From Comamonas testosteroni ATCC 11996 (lineage in GTDB: Bacteria > Pseudomonadota > Gammaproteobacteria > Burkholderiales > Burkholderiaceae_C), in assembly GCF_000241525.1 (NCBI RefSeq), contig NZ_AHIL01000041.1, forward strand, positions 124,001 through 188,000: a stretch of 64,000 nucleotides of DNA. The letters are read 5' to 3'. Under the pieces are notes generated by a model that was given only the letters and a program-made list of their open reading frames with translations, was not told where the DNA came from and searched no databases. The number at the start of each line of letters is the position of its first letter. The first letter of the stretch is position 1. Positions 22,998-31,935 of this stretch are shown one piece after another. The position numbers were made by a program, and so were the translations under genes.

Positions 22998-25742
22998 ATG
23001 AACCAGCACCGCGAACCTTTGCCGCCCATCCAGTTCGGCCCGCTGCGTGAGGCGCTGCTGGCCAATGCAGAGAATCTGGTGCCGCGCTGGCTGCCTGGTG
23101 GGCAGTTTGACGGGCATGAGTACCGGTGCGCCGACTTGAGCGGCGGGCATGGTCACAGCTGCAGCGTCAATGTGAAGTCGGGCAGCTGGGGCGACTTTGC
23201 CACGGGCGACCAGGGCAATGACCTGATAGGCCTCTATGCCGCAATCCATGACCTGAGTAATGCCAAGGCTGCCATTCAGGTGGCGCGTGAGGAAAAGCTG
23301 GAGAGTGTGGCGGGGCTGGTGAAGCAGGCCAGCGGTGCAGCTGTGGTGCCCGCTGCCAACCCGCGCCCAGCACCCGCGCCCAAAGCTGACAAGACTCGCG
23401 ACCAGGAGGAGTGGAGCACGCTGCGGCCGGTGCCAGGCAATGCGCAACAGCCGACGTTTTGGCACAAGCATCGCCAGTTGGAAGACCTGGAGCACAAAGC
23501 TGAATACCGCGTGGGCGCAGATTTGCACGGTTTTGTGATGCGGTACCGCACCAGCGATGGCGGCAAGGATACTTTGCCTCACACGTTTTGCAGTAGTGCC
23601 CGCGATGGGACTCGTGCCTGGAAGTGGAAGACCTGGGACGAGCCTCGGCCGTTGTATTTCCCCAGTCACGAGTTGCCCAATGGGCGCACGGTCATTCTGG
23701 TTGAGGGTGAGCTGAAGGCGGACGTGCTGCAGCAATTGCTGGATGCGGTAGCCCCAGGCATTTACTGCGTGGCCAGCTGGCCCAGTGGCAGCAAGGCGTG
23801 GAAGAAAACAGGTTGGGACTGGCTTGCCGGGGCCACGGTGCTGCTGTGGCCTGACTGCGATGCGCAGCGTGAGAGGTTGACCAAGGCTGAGCAGGCCGAG
23901 GTGAAGGACAAGCCCGAGGCGAAGGAAGCCTTGCAACTGACAAAGGCTTTGCTGCCGGCACATAAGCAGCCGGGCATGGGCGCGATGCTGGGCATTGGTG
24001 CCCATCTGGTGGCTGAGCAAGGCTGCACTGTGCAGCTGTTGCCCATTCCTGAGCCAGGCGCGAAGCCCAGCGGCTGGGACTGCAAGGACGCCATCAAGGA
24101 TGAAGGCTGGACGGGCGAGGATGTGCTGGCCTTCTTTGGCCGGGCGCAGCCTTTGCCTGTCGTCGATGCGTCTGCAGACGCGCCTGTTCAGGCTGATGCC
24201 CCTGCGGCAGCGGCCGGTAACGGCGGCAAGCCCCCAAAACGCGATTCCCCCGTTGGCACAGACGGCGGCGGGTCTGAGCCGCCATCGGGCGACCCCGACG
24301 ACCGGGACTGGCTGTGGCAGTTCTACGACCGCAGGAAGCACCGCTGGGATCTGCGTCGTAGCCTGGTGGTGGCCGCTTTGCAGAATGATCCTCAGCTCAA
24401 GGGCTGCGTGGCATTCAATGAGCTGAGCAAGAGCACCAGCGTGCGCAAGGCCTGGCCGTGGCCGCATGCCAAAGCGGGTGGGCTTGAGGCCGATAGCACC
24501 TTGCTGCTGGGCATGTACTTGAATGATGTGTATGGCGTGGGCGATGTCTCTACCCAGAACATCAAGGACGGGATTGCTACGGTGGCCTATACGGAGCGCT
24601 ATCACCCGGTGCGTGAATGGCTGTCGGGCCTGGAGTGGGATGGAAAGCCGCGCCTGGACAAATGGCTTATCCATGTGCTGGGTGAGTCCCCCGAGACGCT
24701 GAAGGCGCCAATGAATGAATATCTGGCGCTTGTCGGCCGCTACTGGGTGATGGGCATGGTCTGGCGGGTGATGGAGCCCGGTTGCAAGTTTGACTATATG
24801 CCTGTGCTTGAGGGCAAGGGTGGCTTGCGCAAGTCCACCTTGGGTCGCTTGTTGGCGGGCCGGCCTGAGTGGTTCAGCGACACCAAGTTTGACCTGAGCA
24901 GGGGCAAAGAAGCCTATGAACAGGTGCGCGGCAAGTGGCTGTATGAGATTCAGGAAATGTCAAGCTTCTCCAAGGCGGACGTGAATGACATCAAGGCCTT
25001 TGTGTCGTCGATGGTGGACAACTACCGGGTGGCCTACGGTGACCAGGCGCAGGAGTTCCCGCGCCAGTGTGTGCTGGTGGGCTCGACCAACGATAAGAAG
25101 TATCTGCGCGACCGCACGGGCAATCGTCGTTTCTGGCCTGTGCCGGTGCGCCACAAGATCAAGACCGAGTGGATTGAGAAGTGGCGCGACCAGCTGATGG
25201 CCGAGGCCTATGCGCTCTATCAGAAGGGAGGCGTGCGCTACACGCCGACCGAGGAGGAAGAAGAGCGCCTGTTTGTACCGATGCAGGAAAGCCGCCAGCA
25301 GGAGTCGGCCGTCGATGCCGAGCTGTTCAAGCTGCTGACCCGTCCTGCCACTGCTGATGCGCGATTCATCAACAGCGATGCCGAACGTATCGCGATCAAT
25401 ACCCTGATCAAGGCCCTAGGCGTTGACATTGGCAAGGCTACCTCTGTCTTGAAGGGGCAGATCGAGGCCTGGCTTGAAAGCAATGGCTGGCAGTTCAAAG
25501 GCCGCCAGCGCGTCAACGGCCAGCTGGAGTCGGGGGTGTACTTCCGCCCCGATGTGTGGCCACCGGCCGAGGAGGACGCTGCGTCCGCGTCATGGACCCA
25601 GCAATCGGATGTGGCTGCTTCACCTGAAGCCGCCTCTGCTGGCGGAACGACCACCTTTGAGGCCCCACCTTTACCTGCTGGCATTGGCGCAGCTGGTGGC
25701 GGCGGATATGGGCCTATGGACGGAGACGATGAACCGTTCTAA
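22998..25742 (+). CDS. VapE-type primase/helicase replication protein
   Basis: A 914-residue replication protein. The N-terminal third has a primase/zinc-like beginning and a TOPRIM-like segment (ILVEGELKADVLQQLL and VLLWPDCDAQ, about residues 225-290). A disordered Ala/Pro linker follows, then a VapE/superfamily-3-type ATPase with Walker A EGKGGLRKST (Lys612), Walker B-like WLYEIQEMSSF, sensor VGSTNDKKYLRD and arginine-finger motif RTGNRRFWPV. It should unwind and prime phage DNA. ATG 22998 has AAGGGGG upstream; the start at 22980 lacks one. Confidence 0.88.
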   Translation: MNQHREPLPPIQFGPLREALLANAENLVPRWLPGGQFDGHEYRCADLSGGHGHSCSVNVKSGSWGDFATGDQGNDLIGLYAAIHDLSNAKAAIQVAREEKLESVAGLVKQASGAAVVPAANPRPAPAPKADKTRDQEEWSTLRPVPGNAQQPTFWHKHRQLEDLEHKAEYRVGADLHGFVMRYRTSDGGKDTLPHTFCSSARDGTRAWKWKTWDEPRPLYFPSHELPNGRTVILVEGELKADVLQQLLDAVAPGIYCVASWPSGSKAWKKTGWDWLAGATVLLWPDCDAQRERLTKAEQAEVKDKPEAKEALQLTKALLPAHKQPGMGAMLGIGAHLVAEQGCTVQLLPIPEPGAKPSGWDCKDAIKDEGWTGEDVLAFFGRAQPLPVVDASADAPVQADAPAAAAGNGGKPPKRDSPVGTDGGGSEPPSGDPDDRDWLWQFYDRRKHRWDLRRSLVVAALQNDPQLKGCVAFNELSKSTSVRKAWPWPHAKAGGLEADSTLLLGMYLNDVYGVGDVSTQNIKDGIATVAYTERYHPVREWLSGLEWDGKPRLDKWLIHVLGESPETLKAPMNEYLALVGRYWVMGMVWRVMEPGCKFDYMPVLEGKGGLRKSTLGRLLAGRPEWFSDTKFDLSRGKEAYEQVRGKWLYEIQEMSSFSKADVNDIKAFVSSMVDNYRVAYGDQAQEFPRQCVLVGSTNDKKYLRDRTGNRRFWPVPVRHKIKTEWIEKWRDQLMAEAYALYQKGGVRYTPTEEEEERLFVPMQESRQQESAVDAELFKLLTRPATADARFINSDAERIAINTLIKALGVDIGKATSVLKGQIEAWLESNGWQFKGRQRVNGQLESGVYFRPDVWPPAEEDAASASWTQQSDVAASPEAASAGGTTTFEAPPLPAGIGAAGGGGYGPMDGDDEPF

Positions 25743-25896
25743 CCCTTCTTCTTTTTACATGGTGGCAGCGCCTGAATCGCGCTGCACCGCCCACGTGGCT
25801 GGAGGCGAGATTCGCGTCCACGTGGTGGCCTGGGTGATGGTGCGCCCGGCCTGCGGTGCAGTGGCGGGGATGGACTGCTATGCGCCTATGAGTTGA
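25729..25896 (+). CDS. Putative 55-residue phage protein
   Basis: A short frame from ATG 25729, overlapping the end of the replication gene by 14 bases, with GGAC 8 bases upstream. The product has several Cys and Val-rich stretches (EIRVHVVAWVMVRPACGA). Coupled initiation is plausible, but no homology is recognised. ATG 25759 is an alternative start without a ribosome site. Confidence 0.4.
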   Translation: MNRSNPSSFYMVAAPESRCTAHVAGGEIRVHVVAWVMVRPACGAVAGMDCYAPMS

Positions 25897-25900
25897 TTTT

Positions 25901-26113
25901 GTTCAGTTGTTCAGGCTGTTCAGGCATTTGCCTAGTGCCATATAGCAATCACTACCCCTCTCTTTTGGGGTTGAAGCTGCTGCATTGCCTAGTTGATGAC
26001 TGTTCAGCCTGGATGACTGAGACAAGCGCATGCCGGGGCGCATAGGCACAGGCGCGCGTGCGCTCGGGCAAATCCGCAATTCCCTCTTATCAATTAACTG
26101 AACAGGGTGAACA
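25901..26113. repeat. Cluster of GTTCAG direct and inverted repeats
   Basis: GTTCAG occurs at 25901, 25909 and 25918 (spacings of 8 and 9) and again at 26002. The inverted form CTGAAC/TGAACA occurs at 26098 and 26108, just before the next start codon. This 218-bp gap holds no gene; the arrangement suggests a regulator-binding region ahead of the late-control genes. Confidence 0.4.
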
Positions 26114-26114
26114 G

Positions 26115-26459
26115 ATGAACAAAGATGTTAGGGCATCAGTCAAAGTGGGTGGTCAGGGCCAGTGGTCTGATCATGAGAAGTGGTTGATTGAGCAGGGGCA
26201 GCAGCGCATCAAGACTTTGATGCCTGAGGTGTACAAGACCATTTGCCGGTATGCAGAGAAGGACTCGAATGTGTGGCGCATCGTGCGCTTGGGCCTGGTT
26301 GGTCGGCCCGATCAGTTCTGGGCCTGCGAGGCTGGGCACGTGGCCGGCGCACCCTTCACTCAATTCAAGCGGGCTGTCGAGGTGTCGCGCTTGATTGCCC
26401 GCTTCGGTTGTGCACACGTGTGCATGATCGCGGGCCATGGTGATCTGGGAGGAACCTGA
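26115..26459 (+). CDS. Phage protein upstream of late regulator, unknown function
   Basis: A 114-residue protein from ATG 26115 (AGGGTGA upstream). It contains HEKWLIEQGQQRIKTLMPEV and then a helical body. It lies directly before the Q-like gene with a 2-base gap, so it is probably co-expressed. Its codons for CAHVCM carry an exact TGCACACGTGTGCA palindrome. No family recognised. Confidence 0.65.
   Translation: MNKDVRASVKVGGQGQWSDHEKWLIEQGQQRIKTLMPEVYKTICRYAEKDSNVWRIVRLGLVGRPDQFWACEAGHVAGAPFTQFKRAVEVSRLIARFGCAHVCMIAGHGDLGGT
26411..26424. repeat. parS-like palindrome copy C (exact)
   Basis: TGCACACGTGTGCA inside the gene at 26115-26459, read in the frame giving AHVC. Confidence 0.6.
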
Positions 26460-26461
26460 CC

Positions 26462-26887
26462 ATGGCGCGGATCGAGCACATCAAGCGCCGCCTGGATAAC
26501 TGGGCGCTGTGGCGGGCACGGCGCGACAACAACGGGCTGGGCTTCCCATCGCAGAACATCCTGGCCGTGTGGGGTGCCAGTGTTGAGCAGCCGCAAAAGA
26601 ACCGCGAGTCAGTCATGCCGGTGCTGCACCTGGAGGCTGAGGAGACGGATAAGGCGGTGGAGTCGTTGAAGGGTGGCAAGTCCCATCTGTATGACACGCT
26701 GTACTGCATCTATGTCCGTGACCTCGGTATCACGGGCACGGCCCGCCGTATCGGCCGTGCACCATCCACGGTGCATGCGCAGCTGGACGCAGCAGACCGC
26801 GCCATTGATGCCTGGTTGGTGGCGTTGGCTCAAGAGAAAGAGCGCAGACGCTCCCACATGCAGCCCCAAGGGAGTTTTTCCACATAG
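26462..26887 (+). CDS. Late-gene regulator (antiterminator Q-like)
   Basis: A 141-residue basic protein with a C-terminal sigma-70-region-4-like helix-turn-helix (YDTLYCIYVRDLGITGTARR, then IGRAPSTVHAQLDAADRAI). Such proteins sit just before the late operon in many phages and activate or antiterminate late transcription (Q/ArpU type). The position, followed by a terminator and then the packaging genes, supports that role. The exact mechanism is inferred. Confidence 0.7.
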   Translation: MARIEHIKRRLDNWALWRARRDNNGLGFPSQNILAVWGASVEQPQKNRESVMPVLHLEAEETDKAVESLKGGKSHLYDTLYCIYVRDLGITGTARRIGRAPSTVHAQLDAADRAIDAWLVALAQEKERRRSHMQPQGSFST

Positions 26888-26952
26888 AGAGTTGCAGTAC
26901 ATTTGCGGCAAGCTAGTGCTCGGTGCCCCTAACCACTGAGTACTTGCCCGGG

Positions 26953-26984
26953 AACCCCGCCAGTTTGCGCTGTGCGGGGTTTTC
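26953..26984 (+). terminator. Terminator at start of late operon (tR'-like)
   Basis: AACCCCGC and GCGGGGTTTT pair around a 13-base loop. It lies between the regulator and all late genes, where a Q-type antiterminator would have to act. Confidence 0.75.
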
Positions 26985-27075
26985 TTTTGGGCGCGCTTGA
27001 GCCGGAATCCTCAATCCCCAACAGCTCGCTGAGGTACGAGCGATAAAAACCAACCGGCACCACAGAGGTGGAGTA

Positions 27076-27150
27076 ATGCCGGGCCTTCCCATTACCGCGA
27101 TGCATAGAGCGCTAGGGGCCGTGTGTCTGGGTGAGCGACACAGCATTTGA
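27076..27150 (+). CDS. Possible 24-residue leader peptide or miniprotein
   Basis: ATG 27076 to TGA 27150, preceded by GAGGTGGAG at good spacing. The peptide (MPGLPITAMHRALGAV...) has no recognised features. Reported because the ribosome site is strong; it may be chance. Confidence 0.25.
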   Translation: MPGLPITAMHRALGAVCLGERHSI

Positions 27151-27234
27151 GGTTGGCACTTGAATGCGAGACCACTCAACGGTTGCGCCATCAACGCTGG
27201 AGCCGTAACCAGCAAATATTCAGGAGACATCACC

Positions 27235-27609
27235 GTGCCGTCAGCTGCCCCGCGTCCTTGCTCTCATCCTGGCTGTGGCGTGCTGGTCCGCGATGGCACG
27301 GGCAGATGTCCAAAGCACCCGAAGCAAACCTGGTCGAAGAAGCCCACGGCCGCGAAGCGCATCACGGGCAGGCCACTGCAGCGCCTGCGAGCTGATTTGT
27401 TCGCCCGCGAGCCGCTGTGTCGTGAATGCCGACGCAAAGACGTTGTCAAGCTGGCAACCCAGCGCGACCACATCAAGTCTCTTGAAGAGGGCGGCACCGA
27501 CACGGAGGACAACGTCCAGCCCCTGTGTGACGACTGCCACGACATCAAGTCCAAGGCCGAGCGGGCGCGCGGCGTCAAACGGTCATGGGCCGGATATCGC
27601 TGCGAATGA
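27235..27609 (+). CDS. HNH endonuclease (packaging-associated)
   Basis: A 124-residue HNH nuclease. The zinc-ribbon N-terminus (CSHPGCGVLVRDGTGRCPKH) is followed by the HNH core: CRECRRK, QRDHIKSLEEGGTD, NVQPLCDDCHDIK. GTG 27235 was chosen for the AGGAG 8 bases upstream. In HK97-like phages an HNH protein encoded next to terminase is needed for cos cleavage, and this one lies immediately before the small subunit. Confidence 0.88.
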   Translation: MPSAAPRPCSHPGCGVLVRDGTGRCPKHPKQTWSKKPTAAKRITGRPLQRLRADLFAREPLCRECRRKDVVKLATQRDHIKSLEEGGTDTEDNVQPLCDDCHDIKSKAERARGVKRSWAGYRCE

Positions 27610-27747
27610 GATGAATTCTCATTTGTAGGCGCGGGCAGGGGGAGGGGGTGAAAAAAGTTCACCCCGAACCGACCGGAAACCGAGCCCCCAGTCTTTTTTT
27701 TGCGCGCGCAGGTTTAGGAGGGGGGGGTACCCCCGATAGGAGGAATC
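27610..27747. other. Candidate cos region
   Basis: A 138-bp gap between the HNH and terminase small-subunit genes, the usual place of cos in HK97-type phages. It contains G-rich runs, a TGCGCGCGCA palindrome near 27699-27708 and GGGGGTACCCCC around 27724-27735. The cut position cannot be read from sequence. Confidence 0.4.
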
Positions 27748-28311
27748 ATGGCCCAACGTGGACCAATGCCAAAGCCGCTTGCTCTTCGTGTTTTGGAAGG
27801 CAATGCAGGAAAGCGTCCGCTGAATCTGGCGGATGGCGTCAATCCGAAAATCGAAATCCCGGCTCCGCCGAGACACCTCAGCCGTGAAGCGCGCAAAGAG
27901 TGGAAGCGGATCACTCCGTTGCTGGAGGAGCTGGGCCTGATCAGCGGCTTGGACCGCACAGCTCTTGCGCTGTACTGCCAGGCAGCCGGCCGCCTGGCCG
28001 AGCTGGAGGAAGCATTCAACGGCCAGGTCAACCGCCTGATGGATCAGCGCGGGCTGGAATATCCAGATGCGGTGTATGAGGCCAGCCATGCGGTGACACC
28101 GAGCGGCTATGCCCAGCAGAGCGTCATGGTGCAGCTCATCAAGAGTCACCGTGAGCAGGTCAATCGCTATCTGCAGCACTTCGGTATGAGCCCGGCGGCC
28201 CGTGGCCGTGTATCACCCAGCAACTACGTGCAGCCAACGCTGCCCGGCATCGATGCGCCACCGCAGGCGCCAACTGGCTTCGCCGCTTTCACCTTGGTGG
28301 GAGGCCGCTAA
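27748..28311 (+). CDS. terS: Terminase small subunit (P27 family)
   Basis: A 187-residue DNA-recognition subunit of the packaging motor. It begins MAQRGPMPKPLALRVLEGN, the typical P27-family start, followed by HLSREARKEWKRITPLLEEL. TAGGAGG lies just upstream. It should bind the cos/pac region directly upstream and load the large subunit encoded 17 bp downstream. Confidence 0.92.
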   Translation: MAQRGPMPKPLALRVLEGNAGKRPLNLADGVNPKIEIPAPPRHLSREARKEWKRITPLLEELGLISGLDRTALALYCQAAGRLAELEEAFNGQVNRLMDQRGLEYPDAVYEASHAVTPSGYAQQSVMVQLIKSHREQVNRYLQHFGMSPAARGRVSPSNYVQPTLPGIDAPPQAPTGFAAFTLVGGR

Positions 28312-28328
28312 CACCGTGATTCACTTGC

Positions 28329-30059
28329 ATGACCAGCAAATACATCGAAGCTGCACAGCGCTATATGCGCAATGTGCTCAGCGGAGCTGTGCCTGCGTGT
28401 AAGTGGACTCGGCTGGCTGTAGAGCGTCAACGCGATGACCTGGCGCGTGCCCCGAGTTCATCGTGGCCCTACATCTTTGACCATGCCCGCGCATCGCGCC
28501 CCTGCGAGTTCATTGAGCTGCTGCCCCACATCAAGGGAAAGTGGGCACGTGAAGGGCGCCTGATCGAGCTTGAAGACTGGCAGTGCTTCATCATCACCAC
28601 GGTCTTCGGTTGGATCCACAAGAAAGTGGACCCCAAAACTCAGGCAGAGACCTGGGTGCGCCGTTACCGTGAAGGCTATGTGGAGGTGCCGCGCAAAAAC
28701 GCGAAGTCCACGCTGTCCAGCGGACTCGCGCTCTATATGCTCAGCGCCGATGGTGAGCATGGCGCCGAGGTCTACAGCGCTGCCACCACGCGCGACCAGG
28801 CGCGGATCGTGTTTGATGACAGCCGGGCCATGGCCGAGCGCGTGTCGGACCTGCGCACGTATCTGGGCGTGGCCTTCATGCAGCACAGCATCACGGTGGC
28901 GCACACGGCCAGCAAATACACGCCGCTGGCAGCCGAGGGTTCCACGCTGGACGGTTTGAATGTGCACTTCGCCGTCATCGATGAGTTGCATGCGCACAAG
29001 ACACGTGCCGTGTATGACGTGATTGATTCGGCTCGCGGCTCGCGTGAGCAGTCGCTGCTGTGGAATATCACAACAGCGGGCACTGACATTGGTGGCATCT
29101 GCTACGAGCGCCGTACGCACACTGTCAAGGTGCTTGAGCACGTCATTGATGACCCGGCCCTGTTCGGGATCATCTACACCATCGACTCTGCCGACGATCC
29201 CTACGCGCCAAGCAGCTGGGCCAAGGCCAATCCGAACTACGGGCACTCGGTGCTTGAGGATGACATGGCCGCAGCTGCCCGCAAGGCCAAGGCTATGCCC
29301 AGCGCGCTCAACAACTTCCTGACCAAGCGTCTCAACGTATGGGTCAACGGTGAGAGCGCCTGGATGGACATGAGGGCTTGGGAAGATCGCACGCTACCGG
29401 GCATCAGCCTGGAAGCAATTCCGCGTGACGTCCCTGTGTGGCTGGGTCTGGACCTTGCAGAGAAGGTTGACTTCGCCGCGCTGGTCGCCGTGTATCAGAT
29501 GAATGGCTGCTGGCACGTGTGCCCGCGCCTGTATCTGAATGAGGTGGCGGTCGCTGCAAGCACTAACGCCTACCTCAGCGGCTGGGTGCATCAGGGCCAC
29601 GTTGAAGTCACTGACGGAAACATCACCGACTTCGATGTCATTGCCAACGACATCCGCGAACTGTGCGGGCGGCTGAATGTGCAAGAGGTGGCTTACGACC
29701 CGGCGCTATCTCGCTACTTCGCGCGGCAGCTGCTGGATGAAGGCCTGCCTTTGGTCGAAATCACTCAGCGCAGCATGTTCTTCACTGGACCGCTGATTGA
29801 GGTGGAGAACCTGGTCCATGAGGAGCGGCTGGTACACGACGGCAACCCCGTCATGAACTGGATGATGAGCAATCTTGTCGTCAAGGTCAGCAAATTCAAC
29901 GAACTACGGGCTCCAACAAAAGAGCGTCCGGAAAACAAGATCGATGGTGTGCTCGCCATGCTTATGGCGCTCGGGCGTGCGCTTTCGATTCCGGTGGTCG
30001 ATACCAAGACCCAGCAGGCCAAAGCCTTCTGGGACTCCTTTGCAGAAGAGACGACATGA
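28329..30059 (+). CDS. terL: Terminase large subunit
   Basis: A 576-residue packaging ATPase and nuclease. The Walker A-like motif VPRKNAKST has Lys126 and the Walker B is FAVIDELHAH (Asp218, Glu219). The C-terminal RNase-H-like nuclease has Asp residues in WLGLDLAEKVDFAALVAV and near NKIDGVLAMLMALG. It cuts concatemers and pumps DNA into the prohead through the portal. The last four bases overlap the portal start. Confidence 0.95.
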   Translation: MTSKYIEAAQRYMRNVLSGAVPACKWTRLAVERQRDDLARAPSSSWPYIFDHARASRPCEFIELLPHIKGKWAREGRLIELEDWQCFIITTVFGWIHKKVDPKTQAETWVRRYREGYVEVPRKNAKSTLSSGLALYMLSADGEHGAEVYSAATTRDQARIVFDDSRAMAERVSDLRTYLGVAFMQHSITVAHTASKYTPLAAEGSTLDGLNVHFAVIDELHAHKTRAVYDVIDSARGSREQSLLWNITTAGTDIGGICYERRTHTVKVLEHVIDDPALFGIIYTIDSADDPYAPSSWAKANPNYGHSVLEDDMAAAARKAKAMPSALNNFLTKRLNVWVNGESAWMDMRAWEDRTLPGISLEAIPRDVPVWLGLDLAEKVDFAALVAVYQMNGCWHVCPRLYLNEVAVAASTNAYLSGWVHQGHVEVTDGNITDFDVIANDIRELCGRLNVQEVAYDPALSRYFARQLLDEGLPLVEITQRSMFFTGPLIEVENLVHEERLVHDGNPVMNWMMSNLVVKVSKFNELRAPTKERPENKIDGVLAMLMALGRALSIPVVDTKTQQAKAFWDSFAEETT

Positions 30060-31303
30060 ACATCATCCGCCGATCCCTACTGCACGCCGCTGGCTGGGTG
30101 CTCAAGGGCACGGACCTAACGCTCAACAACCCTCAAGGCTGGGGAGCATTGGGTGCCGGCCGCACCTGGGCCAACATCAATGTCAGCGATGCCACGCAGT
30201 TGCAGATCACCACGGCCTGGTCCGCTATCCGCCTGATTGCGGAAACCGTTGGCACCTTGCCGCTGCACCTGTACAGGACTACGGCCAAAGGCCGAGAGAG
30301 AGCCAAAGACGATCCACGATACGCGCTTGTGCGCTGGCAGCCTTGCGATTACCTCACGGCTCCCGAATGGAAGGAGTCCATGGTGGTCAGCCTGGCGACG
30401 ATGGGGCAGGCCTACAACCCGGTCACTCGATTTGAGAGCACGGGTCGCATCATTGAGATCCAGCCCGTGCACAAAAGCCGGGTGCAGCCTGAAGTACAGC
30501 GCGACGGCAGCCTTATCTACTGGCTGACCGATCGCAACGGCCAGCGACGTGCGCTCAAGCGGCGCGATGTTATGCCTGTGCGCGGCTTTGGTGGTGTGGG
30601 GCAGCTTGAAGGATATGCACCGCACCAAGTGCACGGCAATAGCTTGGGCTTGTCCGTGGCGCTGGAGAAGTATGCGGCTGAGTTTTTCGGCAGCGGTGGT
30701 CAGCCTCTGGGCATCATCACTGGCGACTATGCCCCTGGCGAGATGACGCGGGATCAGTTCCGAAAGAGCGTCTCGAAGTACATCCGGGAGTCACGCGAGA
30801 AGGGCGAGCATCCGTTCTTCACGGACGGCACCAAGTACACGCCTATCAGCACGACGAACAACGACTCGCAGTTCATCGAAGCGCGCAAGCTCCAGATTGC
30901 AGAAGTGGCCCGGATCTACCGAGTGCCGCTGCACATGCTGATGGAGACGGACAAGGCCAGCTACAACAACACGGAGCAGGCCAACAAGCACTTTCTGGAT
31001 TACACGCTGCTGTCGTACCTGACCCGCATCGAGGCCAGCCTCAACAGCTGCCTGCTGGAAGCCAGCGAGCGTTCGGCGGGCATGTATTTCGAGTTCGACG
31101 TCAACAACCTGCTTCGGGGCGACAGCACTGCGCGTGCTGACCAATATCTCAAGCTGCGGCAAGCCTCGGCCATCACTGCCAACGAAATCCGCGAACGGGA
31201 GAACCTGCCGCGTGTCGATGGTGCTGATGACCTTATGGCGCCGCTCAACATGGCGCCGCTGGATCTGCTGCGCCAACAGATTGACCAGAAAGGAGACTCC
31301 TGA
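30056..31303 (+). CDS. Phage portal protein (HK97 family)
   Basis: A 415-residue portal subunit forming the dodecameric DNA channel at one capsid vertex. Typical segments are TTAWSAIRLIAETVGTLPLH near residue 45, the stem/wing region, and RIYRVPLHMLMETDKASYNN near residue 285, followed by FLDYTLLSYLTRIEASLN. Start and stop overlap terL and the protease, in the standard terL-portal-protease-capsid order. Confidence 0.94.
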   Translation: MNIIRRSLLHAAGWVLKGTDLTLNNPQGWGALGAGRTWANINVSDATQLQITTAWSAIRLIAETVGTLPLHLYRTTAKGRERAKDDPRYALVRWQPCDYLTAPEWKESMVVSLATMGQAYNPVTRFESTGRIIEIQPVHKSRVQPEVQRDGSLIYWLTDRNGQRRALKRRDVMPVRGFGGVGQLEGYAPHQVHGNSLGLSVALEKYAAEFFGSGGQPLGIITGDYAPGEMTRDQFRKSVSKYIRESREKGEHPFFTDGTKYTPISTTNNDSQFIEARKLQIAEVARIYRVPLHMLMETDKASYNNTEQANKHFLDYTLLSYLTRIEASLNSCLLEASERSAGMYFEFDVNNLLRGDSTARADQYLKLRQASAITANEIRERENLPRVDGADDLMAPLNMAPLDLLRQQIDQKGDS

Positions 31304-31932
31304 TGGATCGCATCACTGCACCCATTGAAATCAAGGAGGCAAAGGCTGACGGGAGTTTTACCGGCTACGCAGCGGTCTTCAATAACGTGGATCTAGGGCG
31401 AGATGTGATCCTGCCTGGCGCCTTCACCAATGTGAAGACCACTCGTGATGGCCAAGTGCGTATTGCCATGCATCACAACCTCAACCAGCTGGCAGGCAAA
31501 GCCAAGTTTGAGCAAGACGACTATGGCCTGTTCGTCGAAGGCCAGCTGGCTCTAGGCGTTGGCTACGTGCGCGATGCGTATGAGCTCATGAAAGCCGGCG
31601 TGCTCGATGGCCTCAGCGTCGGCTTTGACATCCCCTACGGCGGATCCTCTTGGGAAGACCGCGATGGTGACTACGTGCGAATCATCAAAGAGGCCGAGCT
31701 GTGGGAATTCAGCCTGGTGCCCTTCGGCATGAACCCTGCCGCGTTGGTCGATTCCGTAAAAAGCATTCGAGATTTCGAGGCGCAGCTGCGTGGCCTCGGA
31801 TACAGCCAGCGCGAGGCCAAGGCCTTGGCTGCTGGCGGCTTCAAGTCGCTAGGCCACCGTGATGGTGGCCCGGACAGCGAGACGCTGGCAGACGAAATCA
31901 AGGCACTCACGCAAGCATTTACCTGGAACTGA
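31303..31932 (+). CDS. HK97-family prohead protease
   Basis: A 209-residue serine protease that trims scaffold and capsid during head maturation. The catalytic His is in RIAMHHNLNQ (His57/58) and the nucleophile Ser105 in LDGLSVGFD; EFSLVPFGMNPAA is the conserved segment after the active site. It overlaps the portal stop by one base and precedes the capsid gene by 3 bases. Confidence 0.93.
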   Translation: MDRITAPIEIKEAKADGSFTGYAAVFNNVDLGRDVILPGAFTNVKTTRDGQVRIAMHHNLNQLAGKAKFEQDDYGLFVEGQLALGVGYVRDAYELMKAGVLDGLSVGFDIPYGGSSWEDRDGDYVRIIKEAELWEFSLVPFGMNPAALVDSVKSIRDFEAQLRGLGYSQREAKALAAGGFKSLGHRDGGPDSETLADEIKALTQAFTWN

Positions 31933-31935
31933 ACT

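Larger units (their letters stand above)
26888..27234. other. Late control region without a firm gene
   Basis: A 347-bp gap between the Q-like gene and the HNH gene, expected to contain the late promoter. It holds the terminator at 26953-26984 and one possible 24-codon frame. No consensus promoter is clear. Confidence 0.45.

Noticed and set aside
22974-24674. Leftward 566-codon frame
   Set aside because: Antisense shadow of the VapE-type gene, which has clear ATPase motifs.
29506-29522. Additional CACGTGTGC match inside terL
   Set aside because: Only about 9 of 14 positions fit the palindrome; counted as chance.
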